From contig NZ_JBCFYD010000001.1 in NCBI RefSeq assembly GCF_038594945.1, positions 1,240,001-1,304,000 on the forward strand: a DNA stretch of 64,000 nt. The letters run 5' to 3'. The number at the start of each line of letters is the position of its first letter. Positions within the stretch are counted from its first letter, which is position 1. Source of the stretch: Fodinibius sp. Rm-B-1B1-1 (GTDB lineage: Bacteria; Bacteroidota; Rhodothermia; Balneolales; Balneolaceae). Below are positions 18,212 to 27,305 of the stretch, piece after piece. The position numbers and the translations under genes were made by a program. The notes beneath the pieces were generated by a model, which did not search any database, was not told the origin of the DNA, and saw nothing but the letters and a program-made list of their open reading frames with translations.

Positions 18212-18671
18212 ATGAACAAACAAGCAAATACGGAACGAATCGACGAAATTCTTTCAGACTGGTAAGATACCATCGGTTTTGATTTTGCCGGGTATAGGAA
18301 TCATGTGGTTCGCATGGTTACCTTCTGCTTCATGCTGAACGACTGTCCTTCCGAGCAGCAGCAAAAAATAGAAATTGCCGTCTGTTTTCATGATATCGAG
18401 ATCTGGACCGAAGAAATCAAAGTAATGATTCTCAGACACCACAAAATCAGAAAAATTGAAGAGTATGATTCGCCGCTAATAGAACTATTTCGGAAAGGAG
18501 ATGTGGTTGATTTCTCGTTGGGGCTGGTCCGGTTCGGGTTACCAAAAGAGTAAGTTCGAAAAGTGTAACGAACCAATTTTTCAATGAAATTTTCATAAGA
18601 TGCTGCTCAAAAGAACGGCCAAACAAACGTTGAAGAACCCTCTTAATCCCTTGCCGATGATGAAGTAGTAA
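18212..18671 (+). pseudogene. Degraded HD-domain hydrolase gene
   Basis: Reading frame from ATG 18212 encodes MNKQANTERIDEILSDW, stops at TAA 18263, then continues in the same frame with DTIGFDFAGYRNHVVR, the HD motif region CFHDIEIW and RKGDVVDFSLGLVRFGLPKE, before further TAA codons at 18551 and 18566. A single-base frameshift later restores NFHKMLLKRTAKQTLKNP and LNPLPMMK, followed by TAG TAA at 18666. The C-terminal pieces fit the usual end of this small HD family. Between CFHDIEIWT and EEI the family normally has more residues, so an internal deletion is likely. At least three stops, a frameshift and a deletion mean it is not expressed as a full protein. Some HD hydrolases act on nucleotides; the ancestral function is unknown. 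Confidence 0.8.
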
Positions 18672-18754
18672 AATGATGGCATTGGAATCGTACTGATATT
18701 TGCACCAGTTATATTCCCAAATTCCTTCCTGAAGAATTCGTTTTCACCCCTTCT

Positions 18755-19363
18755 TTATTCCTTACCTTTTTGTACTAATTGCAACATAATTACGTCATAA
18801 ATAGCATGGGCACTCATGGCAGCGATAAGTCCAGCGTGTTCAAAAAGGTATCCCAACATCATGCTGAGGCTAAACATCATCACGCCAAAAATAATGTGAC
18901 CGATAGATTTAAATTTAAAGTAGCCGTGGATGCCAATAAAAATAGCGGAAGTTACCCAGTTGCCAAGTAGTGGTTGAATGGCACCGCGAAAAAGCAGTTC
19001 TTCACCAGTTCCTGCAAAGGCTGATAGCTGAACACGGTCAAAATTGGTGAGATTCATTTTCGAAATTGCCTCTACGATATAAAAATCATTAAGCACGTCG
19101 GCTACCGGCGGACGCTTAATGGTAAATCCGATGATCCCCGCTGCTAAGATACCGGATAGTATCCCAATTAAAAGTTGAAAGCTGGGTGAGTAGCCGTGTT
19201 CAAAAGCGGTGAATACGTTTTCATCGTGGATATATTGGAAAATAAGAAAAGCGATTAGAAGGTAGGTTAATGCTGAAAGAATGGAGAGTAGCATTAACTC
19301 CTTGCTCGATATTTGTCGAGTATTATTGGTTGTGGACTCTAAGCTGTTTTCTTCGTTTGTCAT
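18755..19363 (-). CDS. CPBP-family intramembrane metalloprotease
   Basis: 202 residues with about six membrane helices. The CPBP/Abi signature is complete: EELLFR (121-126), a conserved His in IGIHGYF (His146) and a C-terminal SAHAIYD. These residues bind the catalytic metal in Rce1-type proteases. Homologues act in CAAX processing in eukaryotes and in bacteriocin self-immunity or membrane-protein processing in bacteria; which applies here is not readable. The gene is solitary and converges on the HD pseudogene. Confidence 0.82.
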   Translation of the reverse strand: MTNEENSLESTTNNTRQISSKELMLLSILSALTYLLIAFLIFQYIHDENVFTAFEHGYSPSFQLLIGILSGILAAGIIGFTIKRPPVADVLNDFYIVEAISKMNLTNFDRVQLSAFAGTGEELLFRGAIQPLLGNWVTSAIFIGIHGYFKFKSIGHIIFGVMMFSLSMMLGYLFEHAGLIAAMSAHAIYDVIMLQLVQKGKE

Positions 19364-19534
19364 AAGAGATTCTATGGGCCGCTAATTTCTGTAAAATCAT
19401 CATTGATGGCGGTAACGATTCCAAAAGTATTAATTTGTAAAACCAATTCGCATAAAAGTTCGAATTATGTAAGTTTTGGAAAGCACTACTGGTTATAGTG
19501 TACTCCAAATTATTTTAAATAAACTACTTTTATA

Positions 19535-20893
19535 ATGAAACGATTATTGCTCTTTCCACTACTTTTCTTCTTTGCGTTTTTTCAGAATGCTCAGGCACAG
19601 GATTTTACGATTGATCCCCAGATGTATGAAATTATTGATGCGGTAAGTGCTGATCGGTTGGAATCCGATATTCGAACCCTGGCTGATTTTGGGACGCGCC
19701 ATACGATGTCGGATACTACTTCATCCGATCGTGGCATTGGCGCTGCTCGTAGATGGATTAAACAGGAATTTGAAAAAATTAGCGAAGAGTGCGGCGGTTG
19801 CCTTGAGGTTAAATATCAGCGTACCCTTGTGGAGGCTGATCCCGACAGTCGCATTGATGAAGATACGTGGGTGGTAAACGTGTACGCCGTGCTGAAAGGT
19901 AATACGCATCCCAATAACTACGTGATTATGAGTGGGGATATAGACAGCCGTGCCTCTGATATTATGGATGAAGAAATTGATGCACCGGGCGCCAATGATA
20001 ATGCTACTGGAATGGCGGGGGCTATCGAACTCGCACGGGTGCTATCCAATTATGAGTTTGAAAACAGCATTATTTTGGCCGGGCTTTCGGGCGAAGAACA
20101 GGGGCTTTATGGCGGAGGTCATATGGCTGAGATGGCCAAAGAAGAAGGATGGAACATCATCGGCGTTCTCAATAATGATATGATCGGAAATATTGAGGGC
20201 GTTGATGGGGTAATTGATAATCGTGAATTTCGCATCTTCTCAGAGCCTTATTCTTCTCAGGCCTCTGAGCGTGATCTACAGATGAAGCGTTTTTACGGTG
20301 GAGAAAATGATGGCATTTCGCGACAGTTAGCACGCTATATTTACGAAACCACTGAGCTTTATATGCCACAGATGGATCCGATGCTGATTTATCGTTTGGA
20401 TCGTTTTGGCCGTGGCGGGCATCATCGCCCATTTAACGAAGCCGGATTTGCCGGTGTTCGAATTATGGAGGCCCATGAAAATTATACGCAGCAGCATCAG
20501 GATATCCGCACCGAAGATGGTATTGAATATGGGGACGTAATTGAGCACGTTAATTTCGAATATGCCAAGAAATTAACAGCTGTGAATGCGCTTGCTATGG
20601 CCTCATTAGCCAAAGCTCCACCTGCGCCCAAAAATGTTGAAATTGGCGGCGCAGTTCAGCCGTCAACGACGTTGCGTTGGGAAAAACCTGATAGTGACCT
20701 CATTAAGGGGTATAAAATTTATTGGCGGCCAACATCTGAATCTCTTTGGGAAAGTCAGCGATATGTAGGAAATGTGAGTGAATTTACACTCGAAAATATT
20801 GTCATTGACAATTACCTTTTTGGGGTTTCGGCCGTAGGTAAAAATGGACACGAAAGCGTGGTTTCTTATCCATCAGGGTTGATACGAGATTAA
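19535..20893 (+). CDS. Secreted M28-family peptidase with C-terminal FnIII-like domain
   Basis: 452 residues with signal peptide (FFAFFQNAQAQ). The M28 zinc aminopeptidase domain shows Asp155 in GANDN, Glu187/Glu188 in SGEEQ, Asp215 in NNDMIG and His321 in YTQQH. The first ligand, usually His in a GHxDS motif, is Asp135 here (SGDIDSR, codon GAT at 19937). Residues about 360-452 form a fibronectin type III-like module (PPAPKNVEI...LRWEKP). The protein is likely an exopeptidase outside the cytoplasm, but the His-to-Asp change could lower or alter activity. An S9 peptidase gene follows on the same strand, suggesting joint use of peptides. Confidence 0.82.
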   Translation: MKRLLLFPLLFFFAFFQNAQAQDFTIDPQMYEIIDAVSADRLESDIRTLADFGTRHTMSDTTSSDRGIGAARRWIKQEFEKISEECGGCLEVKYQRTLVEADPDSRIDEDTWVVNVYAVLKGNTHPNNYVIMSGDIDSRASDIMDEEIDAPGANDNATGMAGAIELARVLSNYEFENSIILAGLSGEEQGLYGGGHMAEMAKEEGWNIIGVLNNDMIGNIEGVDGVIDNREFRIFSEPYSSQASERDLQMKRFYGGENDGISRQLARYIYETTELYMPQMDPMLIYRLDRFGRGGHHRPFNEAGFAGVRIMEAHENYTQQHQDIRTEDGIEYGDVIEHVNFEYAKKLTAVNALAMASLAKAPPAPKNVEIGGAVQPSTTLRWEKPDSDLIKGYKIYWRPTSESLWESQRYVGNVSEFTLENIVIDNYLFGVSAVGKNGHESVVSYPSGLIRD

Positions 20894-20939
20894 GGTTTCT
20901 GTAACTCTCATCTCCGATTTCGATGCAATGGGGATACTG

Positions 20940-20968
20940 CTGGTTCCGAAGCGGAGCATCGGAACCAG
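20940..20968 (+). terminator. Hairpin after the M28 peptidase gene
   Basis: Perfect 10-bp stem CTGGTTCCGA / TCGGAACCAG with a 9-nt loop, 47 nt after the stop at 20893 and followed by ATAAGATTTTTAATT. The T run is shifted, so it is a likely but not ideal terminator. Confidence 0.5.
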
Positions 20969-20997
20969 ATAAGATTTTTAATTAATGTACTATCTTG

Positions 20998-21013
20998 TCC
21001 GCCAGCCGGCGGA
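20998..21013. repeat. Short GC-rich inverted repeat
   Basis: TCCGCC / GGCGGA around a 4-nt loop, in an otherwise AT-rich leader of the S9 peptidase gene. It has the look of a small dispersed palindrome; no second copy was noticed in the window. Confidence 0.35.
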
Positions 21014-21063
21014 TGAGGAAACCCTCATTTTTGATTTTTAATTCATCATCTAAATAAATAATC

Positions 21064-23091
21064 ATGAAAAAACGAATTCTCTCTATGTTGGTAGTGGTCT
21101 TGGCTTTGGTTTATTCCAATCAGGCCGTTGCCCAATCGGACGTGTTGACGCTCGAAAATGTCTTTGATCTGGAATACGTATCGGATACGCGAATTTCACC
21201 GGACGGTGAACAGGTAGTTTACCAGCGTAACTTTATGGATATCATGGAAGATCAGCGGCGTTCTAATTTATGGATTGTGAATGCGGATGGTAGTCGTCAT
21301 CGTCCGTTAACCTCGGGCAATAATAACAACTTTTCACCACGATGGTCGCCCAGTGGAGATCGGCTATTATTTGCATCTACCCAGAGTGGTTCCAATGAGT
21401 TATACATTCGTTGGATGGATACGGGTGAAACAGCAAAGATTACAAATCTGGTACAATCTCCTGGTTCTATAAGTTGGTCGCCTAATGGTGACTATATCGC
21501 ATTTACCATGTTTGTGCCTGTCAGTGATAAGCCGATGGTTTCGTTGCCCGGAAAGCCTAATGGAGCAAACTGGGCTGACCCGGCAAATGTTATTGATGAC
21601 CTCGAATATCGGCGCGATGGGGCTTCGGGATTTGTCAAAGATGGCTTTACGCATGTGTTTGTCATTCCTGCCGAGGGAGGAACACCCCGACAAATTACGG
21701 AAGGAGACTATAACCACAGTGCTCCTGAATGGACGGCTGATGGAGAACATCTTATAATATCGTCTAACCGAAAAGAAGATTGGCAATATAATGAGCGCGA
21801 TACCGAGCTTTATAAGGTTTCTGTTGATGATGGTACGATGACACAGCTTACTGATCGGCGTGGTCCAGACTACGGCGCAACGATTTCGCCCGACGGAGAG
21901 CAGATTGCCTACCTTGGTTATGATGACACGATGGAAAGTTATCAGCTAAGCAATGCTTATGTGATGAATGCGGATGGCTCTGGGAAATGGTCGTTGACCG
22001 ATAATTTTGATCGTAGCGTAAGTAATTTGCAATGGGCTGATGATGGAAGCGGCGTATTTGTACAGTATGATGATGAAGGCAATGGAAAGGTTGGATTTTT
22101 GTCTTTGAATGGAGATGGTGAAGTTCAAAAAATTCTTGATGATCGTGGAGGCACAACGATTGGGCGACCCTATGGCAGTGGTTCTTATACTACAGCGAAT
22201 GAAAGAATTGCCTATACGTATGCCACTCCGTCACATCCCGGAGATGTTGCCGTAGCGAATAAAACCGGCGAAATGAGGCGATTGACACAGGTCAATAAGG
22301 ATTTGTTTGGGCATAAGACGCTGGGCGAAGTGGAAGAGATTTGGTACGAATCTTCTTATGACGGACAACAAATTCAGGGTTGGGTGGTAAAGCCGCCACA
22401 CTTTGATCCTGATAAAAAGTATCCGTTGATTTTAGAAATTCACGGCGGTCCGCATACCAATTACGGTGATCGTTTTACAGCTGAGCTACAATTGATGGCA
22501 GCGCAGGGATATGTGGTTCTGTATATCAATCCGCGTGGAAGTACCAGCTACGGCAAAGCGTTTGGTAATTATATAGATAAAAACTATCCCAGCGAAGACC
22601 ACGATGATTTAATGTCCGGTGTAGATGCGGTGATTGATAAAGGTTATGTGGATACTGATAGCCTCTATGTTACTGGGGGTAGTGGTGGCGGAGTGCTGTC
22701 GGCCTGGGCGATTGGCAAGACTGACCGCTTTAATGCAGCAGTCGTGGCAAAGCCAGTGATTAATTGGTATAGTTTTGTGTTGACCTCAGATGGTTCTTCA
22801 TATCACAAGTATTGGTTCCCTGGTTTCCCATGGGAAAATCGCGATCACTATATGGATCGTTCACCGATTTCGCTGGTGGGCAATGTCACGACGCCTACAA
22901 TGTTGCTTACCGGTGAGCAAGATTATCGTACGCCTATGTCTGAAACGGAGCAATATTACAGGGCCCTGCAGCTGCAAAAAGTGGAATCAGCAATGGTCCG
23001 TATTCCAGGTTCCGGTCATGGTATTGCCAGCCGACCCAGTAACCTGATGAGCAAGGTTGCACATATTTTAGAGTGGTTTGATCGCTATTAA
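21064..23091 (+). CDS. Secreted S9-family peptidase (acylaminoacyl/dipeptidyl peptidase type)
   Basis: 675 residues with signal peptide ending AVAQ. The N-terminal half has repeated PD40/WD40-like blades (SPDGEQ, SPSGDRL, SPNGDYI), forming the propeller that restricts access to the active site. The C-terminal alpha/beta-hydrolase domain has Ser540 in GGSGGG, Asp620 in GEQDYRTP and His652 in GSGHG, the S9 order. It probably cleaves dipeptides or acylated residues from short peptides in the periplasm. A strong terminator follows at 23114. The gene lies 170 nt after the M28 peptidase and may have its own promoter. Confidence 0.88.
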   Translation: MKKRILSMLVVVLALVYSNQAVAQSDVLTLENVFDLEYVSDTRISPDGEQVVYQRNFMDIMEDQRRSNLWIVNADGSRHRPLTSGNNNNFSPRWSPSGDRLLFASTQSGSNELYIRWMDTGETAKITNLVQSPGSISWSPNGDYIAFTMFVPVSDKPMVSLPGKPNGANWADPANVIDDLEYRRDGASGFVKDGFTHVFVIPAEGGTPRQITEGDYNHSAPEWTADGEHLIISSNRKEDWQYNERDTELYKVSVDDGTMTQLTDRRGPDYGATISPDGEQIAYLGYDDTMESYQLSNAYVMNADGSGKWSLTDNFDRSVSNLQWADDGSGVFVQYDDEGNGKVGFLSLNGDGEVQKILDDRGGTTIGRPYGSGSYTTANERIAYTYATPSHPGDVAVANKTGEMRRLTQVNKDLFGHKTLGEVEEIWYESSYDGQQIQGWVVKPPHFDPDKKYPLILEIHGGPHTNYGDRFTAELQLMAAQGYVVLYINPRGSTSYGKAFGNYIDKNYPSEDHDDLMSGVDAVIDKGYVDTDSLYVTGGSGGGVLSAWAIGKTDRFNAAVVAKPVINWYSFVLTSDGSSYHKYWFPGFPWENRDHYMDRSPISLVGNVTTPTMLLTGEQDYRTPMSETEQYYRALQLQKVESAMVRIPGSGHGIASRPSNLMSKVAHILEWFDRY

Positions 23092-23113
23092 TATTTGTTG
23101 TGACTGATAATAT

Positions 23114-23150
23114 AAGCCCCGGTAGGTATTCTGCCGGGGCTTTTTATTTT
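23114..23150 (+). terminator. Intrinsic terminator after the S9 peptidase gene
   Basis: Stem AAGCCCCGG / CCGGGGCTT with an 11-nt loop, then TTTATTTT, 23 nt after the stop at 23091. Confidence 0.88.
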
Positions 23151-23547
23151 GGGATATCAATAAGTGTTACTATGGATTTATCTGATCGCAATCTGTCCCT
23201 TAGATTCTGAAATGAATTCAAGATGACAAGAATAGAAGTTTTTGGGTAATGTAATCCCAGAAAAGAAAAAAGCGAGCTGTAGTTTGCGTTTGTTTTGGGA
23301 GTGTTAGAGAGATGTTTAATGATTCATATAAAATAGATTGTAGGCTCGGCCAAGTAATCATCATGATGGTGGATGGATCAATAATGTTAAAACATATATC
23401 TCTGGTTCAACTATTCTATCAAATAAGTTTCCATCCGATTTTAATGCTTAAGTGAATCAATAAACTTTTTTTGTGAGTGAATAAACGATAAGTTCGGCAC
23501 CGTTAAAACAGAGTATTTGTTAACGAAATATTAAAAAAATTGAAGTT
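23151..23547. other. Long leader of the TonB receptor gene
   Basis: About 400 non-coding bases. I found no cobalamin-riboswitch core or other known RNA element. Near the gene, at about 23451-23485, two similar AT-rich segments occur (AGTGAATCAATAAAC and AGTGAATAAAC) about 15 nt apart; they could be an operator half-site pair, but this is weak. Confidence 0.35.
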
Positions 23548-25524
23548 ATGAGATTCAAAGCAAGAATGAATTTTTCGATATTATTTGGAGTAAAAATAGT
23601 GCTACTGTTGTTTTTGGTCATACCTGCAACAACAGTAGCACAGGATCAGAACGGTGAAACGTTAGACACGCTTGTAGTTTCTAAGGAAGTTGTTGTTTCT
23701 TCAAGCAGAGTGCCTCAAACTGCAGCAGGATCGGGGCGGAGCATTACGACTATTTCTGATCGGATGATAAATGATACGCCCGCTCACACGCCTGATGAAC
23801 TACTCCGCTATATTCCAGGGGTGGAAGTACAGTCGCGTGGAGCTTTTGGTACTCAGTCAGATTTTAGTCTCCGTGGGAGTACGTTTTCACAAGTGCTGGT
23901 ATTGGTAGATGGAATGCGTATTAATGAACCTTTGACTGCTCACCTCAATTCTAATATTCCGGTGGCCTCATCAGAAATTCAACGCATTGAGGTATTACAC
24001 GGGCCGGCAGCTGCGCAATATGGCGCGGATGCGGTTGGAGGTGTGATTAATATTATTACCCATACCTTTGGTAGCCAGCCGAGTGAACAGAAAACCACTG
24101 CTCAAATAAAAGGTGGCTATGGTCAGGCCGATCTCACAATGGGAAAAGGAGGATTTTATCATAGCCAAGAAAATGCTCGTTTTAGTGGCGGGGGCATGTG
24201 GCACCGAAGTCCCGGTCAAGAATTATCGGGTGGATACAAGAATCGCTTTAATATTGCCAATGGTTCTGTATCTGGAGGGGTTAAGTTAAATAATAACTGG
24301 GATCTGGCACTTCGAACCGGTTATGATTATCGTGATTTTAATGCAAAATACTATTATACCGCGAGTCCTTTGGATGAGGCAACGGAAACGGTTTCGGTAT
24401 GGTGGAATCAGATGCGTTTGCAGCGGAGTACCCAAAACAGTGTTACGACTTTAAAAGGATCTCTGAAGCGTACCAATGATGAATATATTTTTAATCCGGA
24501 TTTCCCGGGCAATAGGCATACTACCACAATGGGTTCGATGCAGCTGTATCAATACCGAAAGCTGTCGACTGATTGGGATGTTACATATGGAATACAGCTG
24601 GATAACAGGATGATTCGGAGTAGTGATCGTGGTGACCACAGCAATTGGCATTATGCTGGTTTTACGATGTTACAATGGCAGCCCTCAAATCCGATGACAG
24701 TTTCGGGTAGTTTGCGATTGGATCACGATGATAATTATGGCACTGAGCTTATGCCACATCTTAGTTTCTCGTATCAGCAAGAGCAGTGGATTTTACGGGC
24801 CTCAGGGGGGCGCAGCATTCGCGCTCCGGGCTATACAGAGCGATTTATATCTACTAATTTAGCAGGTCCGTTAGCGGGGGGACGAAATGTTGGTAACCCT
24901 TGGTTGCAGGCAGAACGTGCATGGTCTGGTGAAGCAGGTATAGATCTGTTTCCGTGGAAAAATGTGCGTTTCTCAACAACCGGATTTGTTCGTGAGTCGG
25001 ATGGTTTGATAGACTATGTGGTTACCAATTCTAATCAGATTCGCAATGATGAGAACCTACAAGCAGGTACGAACTATTTATATGCCCAAAATATTAACAG
25101 TGTCACAACAGCCGGATTAGAAACTGAGTTATCAATAAATAAAAACTTGGGTAATAACTGGTTGGCAAATGGTACGTTAGGGTACTCCTTTACAGACTTT
25201 TTTGGCGGTGAGGATGTAGCCTCAAAATATATATCCAATTATGCCCGACATATGCTAAATGCGATTGTTACTGTTGATAAAGGAGCCTTTGACGGAACAG
25301 TTAGTATGGTTTGGAAAAAACGACAGTCTGTCCAAAACGAAACTATTGGAGTATTTAAGTCTTCAATCTATAGTTTGTGGAATGTGAAATTTGGCTACGA
25401 AATAACACAAAATTTTTCACTTGGGCTACAGATTGATAATATATTTGATCAGAAAAATCAGGATGTGCTTGGGGCCGAAATGCCTGGCCGTTGGGCCTTG
25501 GGTACACTGAGCTGGAAGCTCTGA
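23548..25524 (+). CDS. TonB-dependent outer-membrane receptor
   Basis: 658 residues with a signal peptide ending VAQ at about residue 31. The plug domain (about 50-170) has SSSRVPQTAAGSGRSI, TPDELLRYIPGVEV, DFSLRGS and IERIEV-like IQRIEVLHGPAAAQYGADAVGG, the hallmark order of BtuB/FepA-type plugs. The rest is a 22-strand barrel ending in GTLSWKL. The size and plug resemble receptors for vitamin B12 or siderophores, but there is no neighbouring transport or synthesis gene to name the ligand. A TonB box cannot be placed with confidence; DTLVVSKEVVV just after the signal is a candidate. Confidence 0.88.
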   Translation: MRFKARMNFSILFGVKIVLLLFLVIPATTVAQDQNGETLDTLVVSKEVVVSSSRVPQTAAGSGRSITTISDRMINDTPAHTPDELLRYIPGVEVQSRGAFGTQSDFSLRGSTFSQVLVLVDGMRINEPLTAHLNSNIPVASSEIQRIEVLHGPAAAQYGADAVGGVINIITHTFGSQPSEQKTTAQIKGGYGQADLTMGKGGFYHSQENARFSGGGMWHRSPGQELSGGYKNRFNIANGSVSGGVKLNNNWDLALRTGYDYRDFNAKYYYTASPLDEATETVSVWWNQMRLQRSTQNSVTTLKGSLKRTNDEYIFNPDFPGNRHTTTMGSMQLYQYRKLSTDWDVTYGIQLDNRMIRSSDRGDHSNWHYAGFTMLQWQPSNPMTVSGSLRLDHDDNYGTELMPHLSFSYQQEQWILRASGGRSIRAPGYTERFISTNLAGPLAGGRNVGNPWLQAERAWSGEAGIDLFPWKNVRFSTTGFVRESDGLIDYVVTNSNQIRNDENLQAGTNYLYAQNINSVTTAGLETELSINKNLGNNWLANGTLGYSFTDFFGGEDVASKYISNYARHMLNAIVTVDKGAFDGTVSMVWKKRQSVQNETIGVFKSSIYSLWNVKFGYEITQNFSLGLQIDNIFDQKNQDVLGAEMPGRWALGTLSWKL

Positions 25525-25558
25525 TATCTTCTAAAAAATTTACAAAGCGTATTTTTAG

Positions 25559-25591
25559 ATCCTCACAGTTAATTCTGTGAGGATTTTTTAT
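25559..25591 (+). terminator. Intrinsic terminator after the TonB receptor gene
   Basis: Perfect 10-bp stem ATCCTCACAG / CTGTGAGGAT with a 6-nt loop followed by TTTTTATT, 35 nt after the stop. Confidence 0.88.
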
Positions 25592-25868
25592 TGGATGTAT
25601 CCAAAGAGAAATGGAGAGAGGTCTGAGTATAAAATTAGTTATCTGCCACCCCTGATTTAGTAGTGTGTTTAGCTGTTAGATCACCTATGAAGATCTATTA
25701 TGTGTGGTTACCTGCAAGCTTTACTGCATCGGATTTTGAGCCAACCTCTGATGTCAGCAGTAATTATTATTCTTGTCTTGGGTTAATTGCGAAATGGCGG
25801 AGGATCTATTTTATATGAGGGGATAAATCTGCGTAAAAGAAGATATGGTATAGGGAACCGTATAATAA
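25592..25868. other. Non-coding stretch between two terminators
   Basis: About 280 bases between the TonB receptor terminator and the OmpA terminator. No ORF with coding character, RNA or repeat was recognised. Confidence 0.4.
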
Positions 25869-25899
25869 AAAAGGCGACCTCGAAATGAGGTCGCCTTTT
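25869..25899 (-). terminator. Strong terminator after the OmpA lipoprotein gene
   Basis: 13-bp perfect stem AAAAGGCGACCTC / GAGGTCGCCTTTT with a 5-nt loop; on the minus strand a T run follows. The symmetric A and T flanks would also allow function on the plus strand. Confidence 0.85.
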
Positions 25900-25923
25900 A
25901 AAGATCAATACTTTGTATAAGCC

Positions 25924-26871
25924 TTAGTTATTAGGCTCGTACTGATAAGGATTCAACGGATGAGATTCGGCGCGGCGGTTTTCGCGGCAACCTTGATCTT
26001 CCGTTTGATCCATACATGGTTGAGGAGCTTTGCCTAAACCACGAGACTCGATACGGTTTTCAGAAACACCGTTTTCGATATAAAATTGTTTAACAGATTC
26101 TGCACGACGCTTACTGAGACGCAAGTTATACTGGTCTCCACCAACATGGTCAGTATACGCATCGATTCGAATTCTGAACTTCTGAGAGTTCATCAGCTGC
26201 TCAATGTTTTCATTAAGAACTTTTGCAGCAGCTTCATCAATATTTGACTTATCAAAGTCGAAGTTTACGGTTCCAAGATCACCTTTTTTGATGAAGGGAG
26301 GATCATTTGCATCATTGGGATCTGTACCCATTTCAACCTCTTGGCCGTCAGTGAAGCCATTGCCATCAGAGTCAGCGTTGTTAGGATCGGTGTTATACTC
26401 ATTAACTTCTTCGTAGTCAGTGAGTCCGTCACCGTCGCTGTCAGCGCTCAATGGATCAGTGTTATACTCATTAACTTCTTCACCATCAGTTAGGCCATCA
26501 CCATCAGTATCTTCTTCTAACGGGTCAGTTTCATACGAATTAACTTCGTCACCGTCGGTTAGCCCGTCACCGTCGCTGTCCTCATTATTAGGATCAGTTT
26601 CGTATTCGTTGATCTCTTCGCCATCAGTAAGGCCGTCACCATCACTGTCGGCACTTAAAGGGTCAGTATTGTGTTCATTCATTTCTGCCCAGTCACTCAG
26701 GCCATCATCGTCGGTGTCAAGAGACCGGAGTGTTTCCTCATCTAATGATTGGAGATATTCCATATCACGTTCTGAGGGGGCTCTAAGTTCTTCGGAACCA
26801 GCACAGCCAGAGAGCAACGCCATCCCAAGAAACACGGAAGAAAGAAGTAGTATTAATTGTTTATTTATCAT
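25924..26871 (-). CDS. OmpA-family lipoprotein with thrombospondin type 3 repeats
   Basis: 315 residues. Lipobox LSGC gives Cys23. Residues about 50-195 hold six tandem calcium-binding repeats of about 23 residues, each built on DxDGDGLTDxxE with a TDP element (for example SDGDGLTDGEEINEY). The C-terminal OmpA domain (NFDFDKSNID..., and NLRLSKRRAESV) binds peptidoglycan, with a Cys pair in QPCMDQTEDQGC characteristic of this branch. The protein links the outer membrane to the cell wall, with a Ca2+-stiffened spacer. The gene is monocistronic and probably highly expressed, judging by its strong terminator. Confidence 0.9.
   Translation of the reverse strand: MINKQLILLLSSVFLGMALLSGCAGSEELRAPSERDMEYLQSLDEETLRSLDTDDDGLSDWAEMNEHNTDPLSADSDGDGLTDGEEINEYETDPNNEDSDGDGLTDGDEVNSYETDPLEEDTDGDGLTDGEEVNEYNTDPLSADSDGDGLTDYEEVNEYNTDPNNADSDGNGFTDGQEVEMGTDPNDANDPPFIKKGDLGTVNFDFDKSNIDEAAAKVLNENIEQLMNSQKFRIRIDAYTDHVGGDQYNLRLSKRRAESVKQFYIENGVSENRIESRGLGKAPQPCMDQTEDQGCRENRRAESHPLNPYQYEPNN
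26420..26690. repeat. Tandem repeats of about 69 bp inside the OmpA lipoprotein gene
   Basis: The DNA for the calcium-binding repeats is itself repetitive: near-copies of GTTATACTCATTAACTTCTT-type segments recur every 69 bases. Such repeats can expand or contract by slippage and recombination without breaking the frame. Confidence 0.7.
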
Positions 26872-27042
26872 CGTGTTACAAGTATAGGTTTAAAGTTGAA
26901 GTGTGATCAGTTGAAAGATAGAATTTTCCAGAAAAATTATAAATGCTCGTTAAATATATTGGTTACAATATGTTATCTAATATAGTCAAAAACAAAATAA
27001 AGTTAATCTATAAAGAGGTGTTACATTCAATAAAATTTTCTT

Positions 27043-27050
27043 TATATTTA
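27043..27050 (+). promoter_or_regulatory. Possible -7 element of tRNA-Ala
   Basis: TATATTTA, one base from the TAnnTTTG consensus, 13 nt before the tRNA. A -33 TTTG is not clear, so confidence is low. Confidence 0.35.
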
Positions 27051-27063
27051 TCGACTCCGAAAT

Positions 27064-27137
<74 letters not shown>

Positions 27138-27305
27138 CTTTTTGTTTTTTTGCATTTCTGCCAAATACCATATTTCTTGACTAACACTGCTTAATACTTG
27201 TGACAAAGGTTATTGTTCCGGGTATTCTGATAAACGATGTTGCATCAAGAGAATACAACTTATTAATGCCGTTGGTTCGGTGGGATGAAATAATTTTGAG
27301 GGGTT

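Noticed and set aside
23151..23547. Possible cobalamin riboswitch before the TonB receptor
   Set aside because: The B12-box core and conserved helices were not found; only AT-rich DNA and two weakly similar AGTGAAT segments are present.
26420..26690. Regular near-69-bp DNA repeats that resemble a CRISPR array
   Set aside because: The repeats and the parts between them are both coding (calcium-binding repeats of the OmpA lipoprotein), vary in sequence and have no unique spacers.
26420..26887. Long plus-strand ORF rich in Ser and Pro opposite the OmpA gene
   Set aside because: It is the antisense shadow of the Asp/Gly calcium repeats on the minus strand; it has no ribosome-binding site and repeats only because the real gene does.
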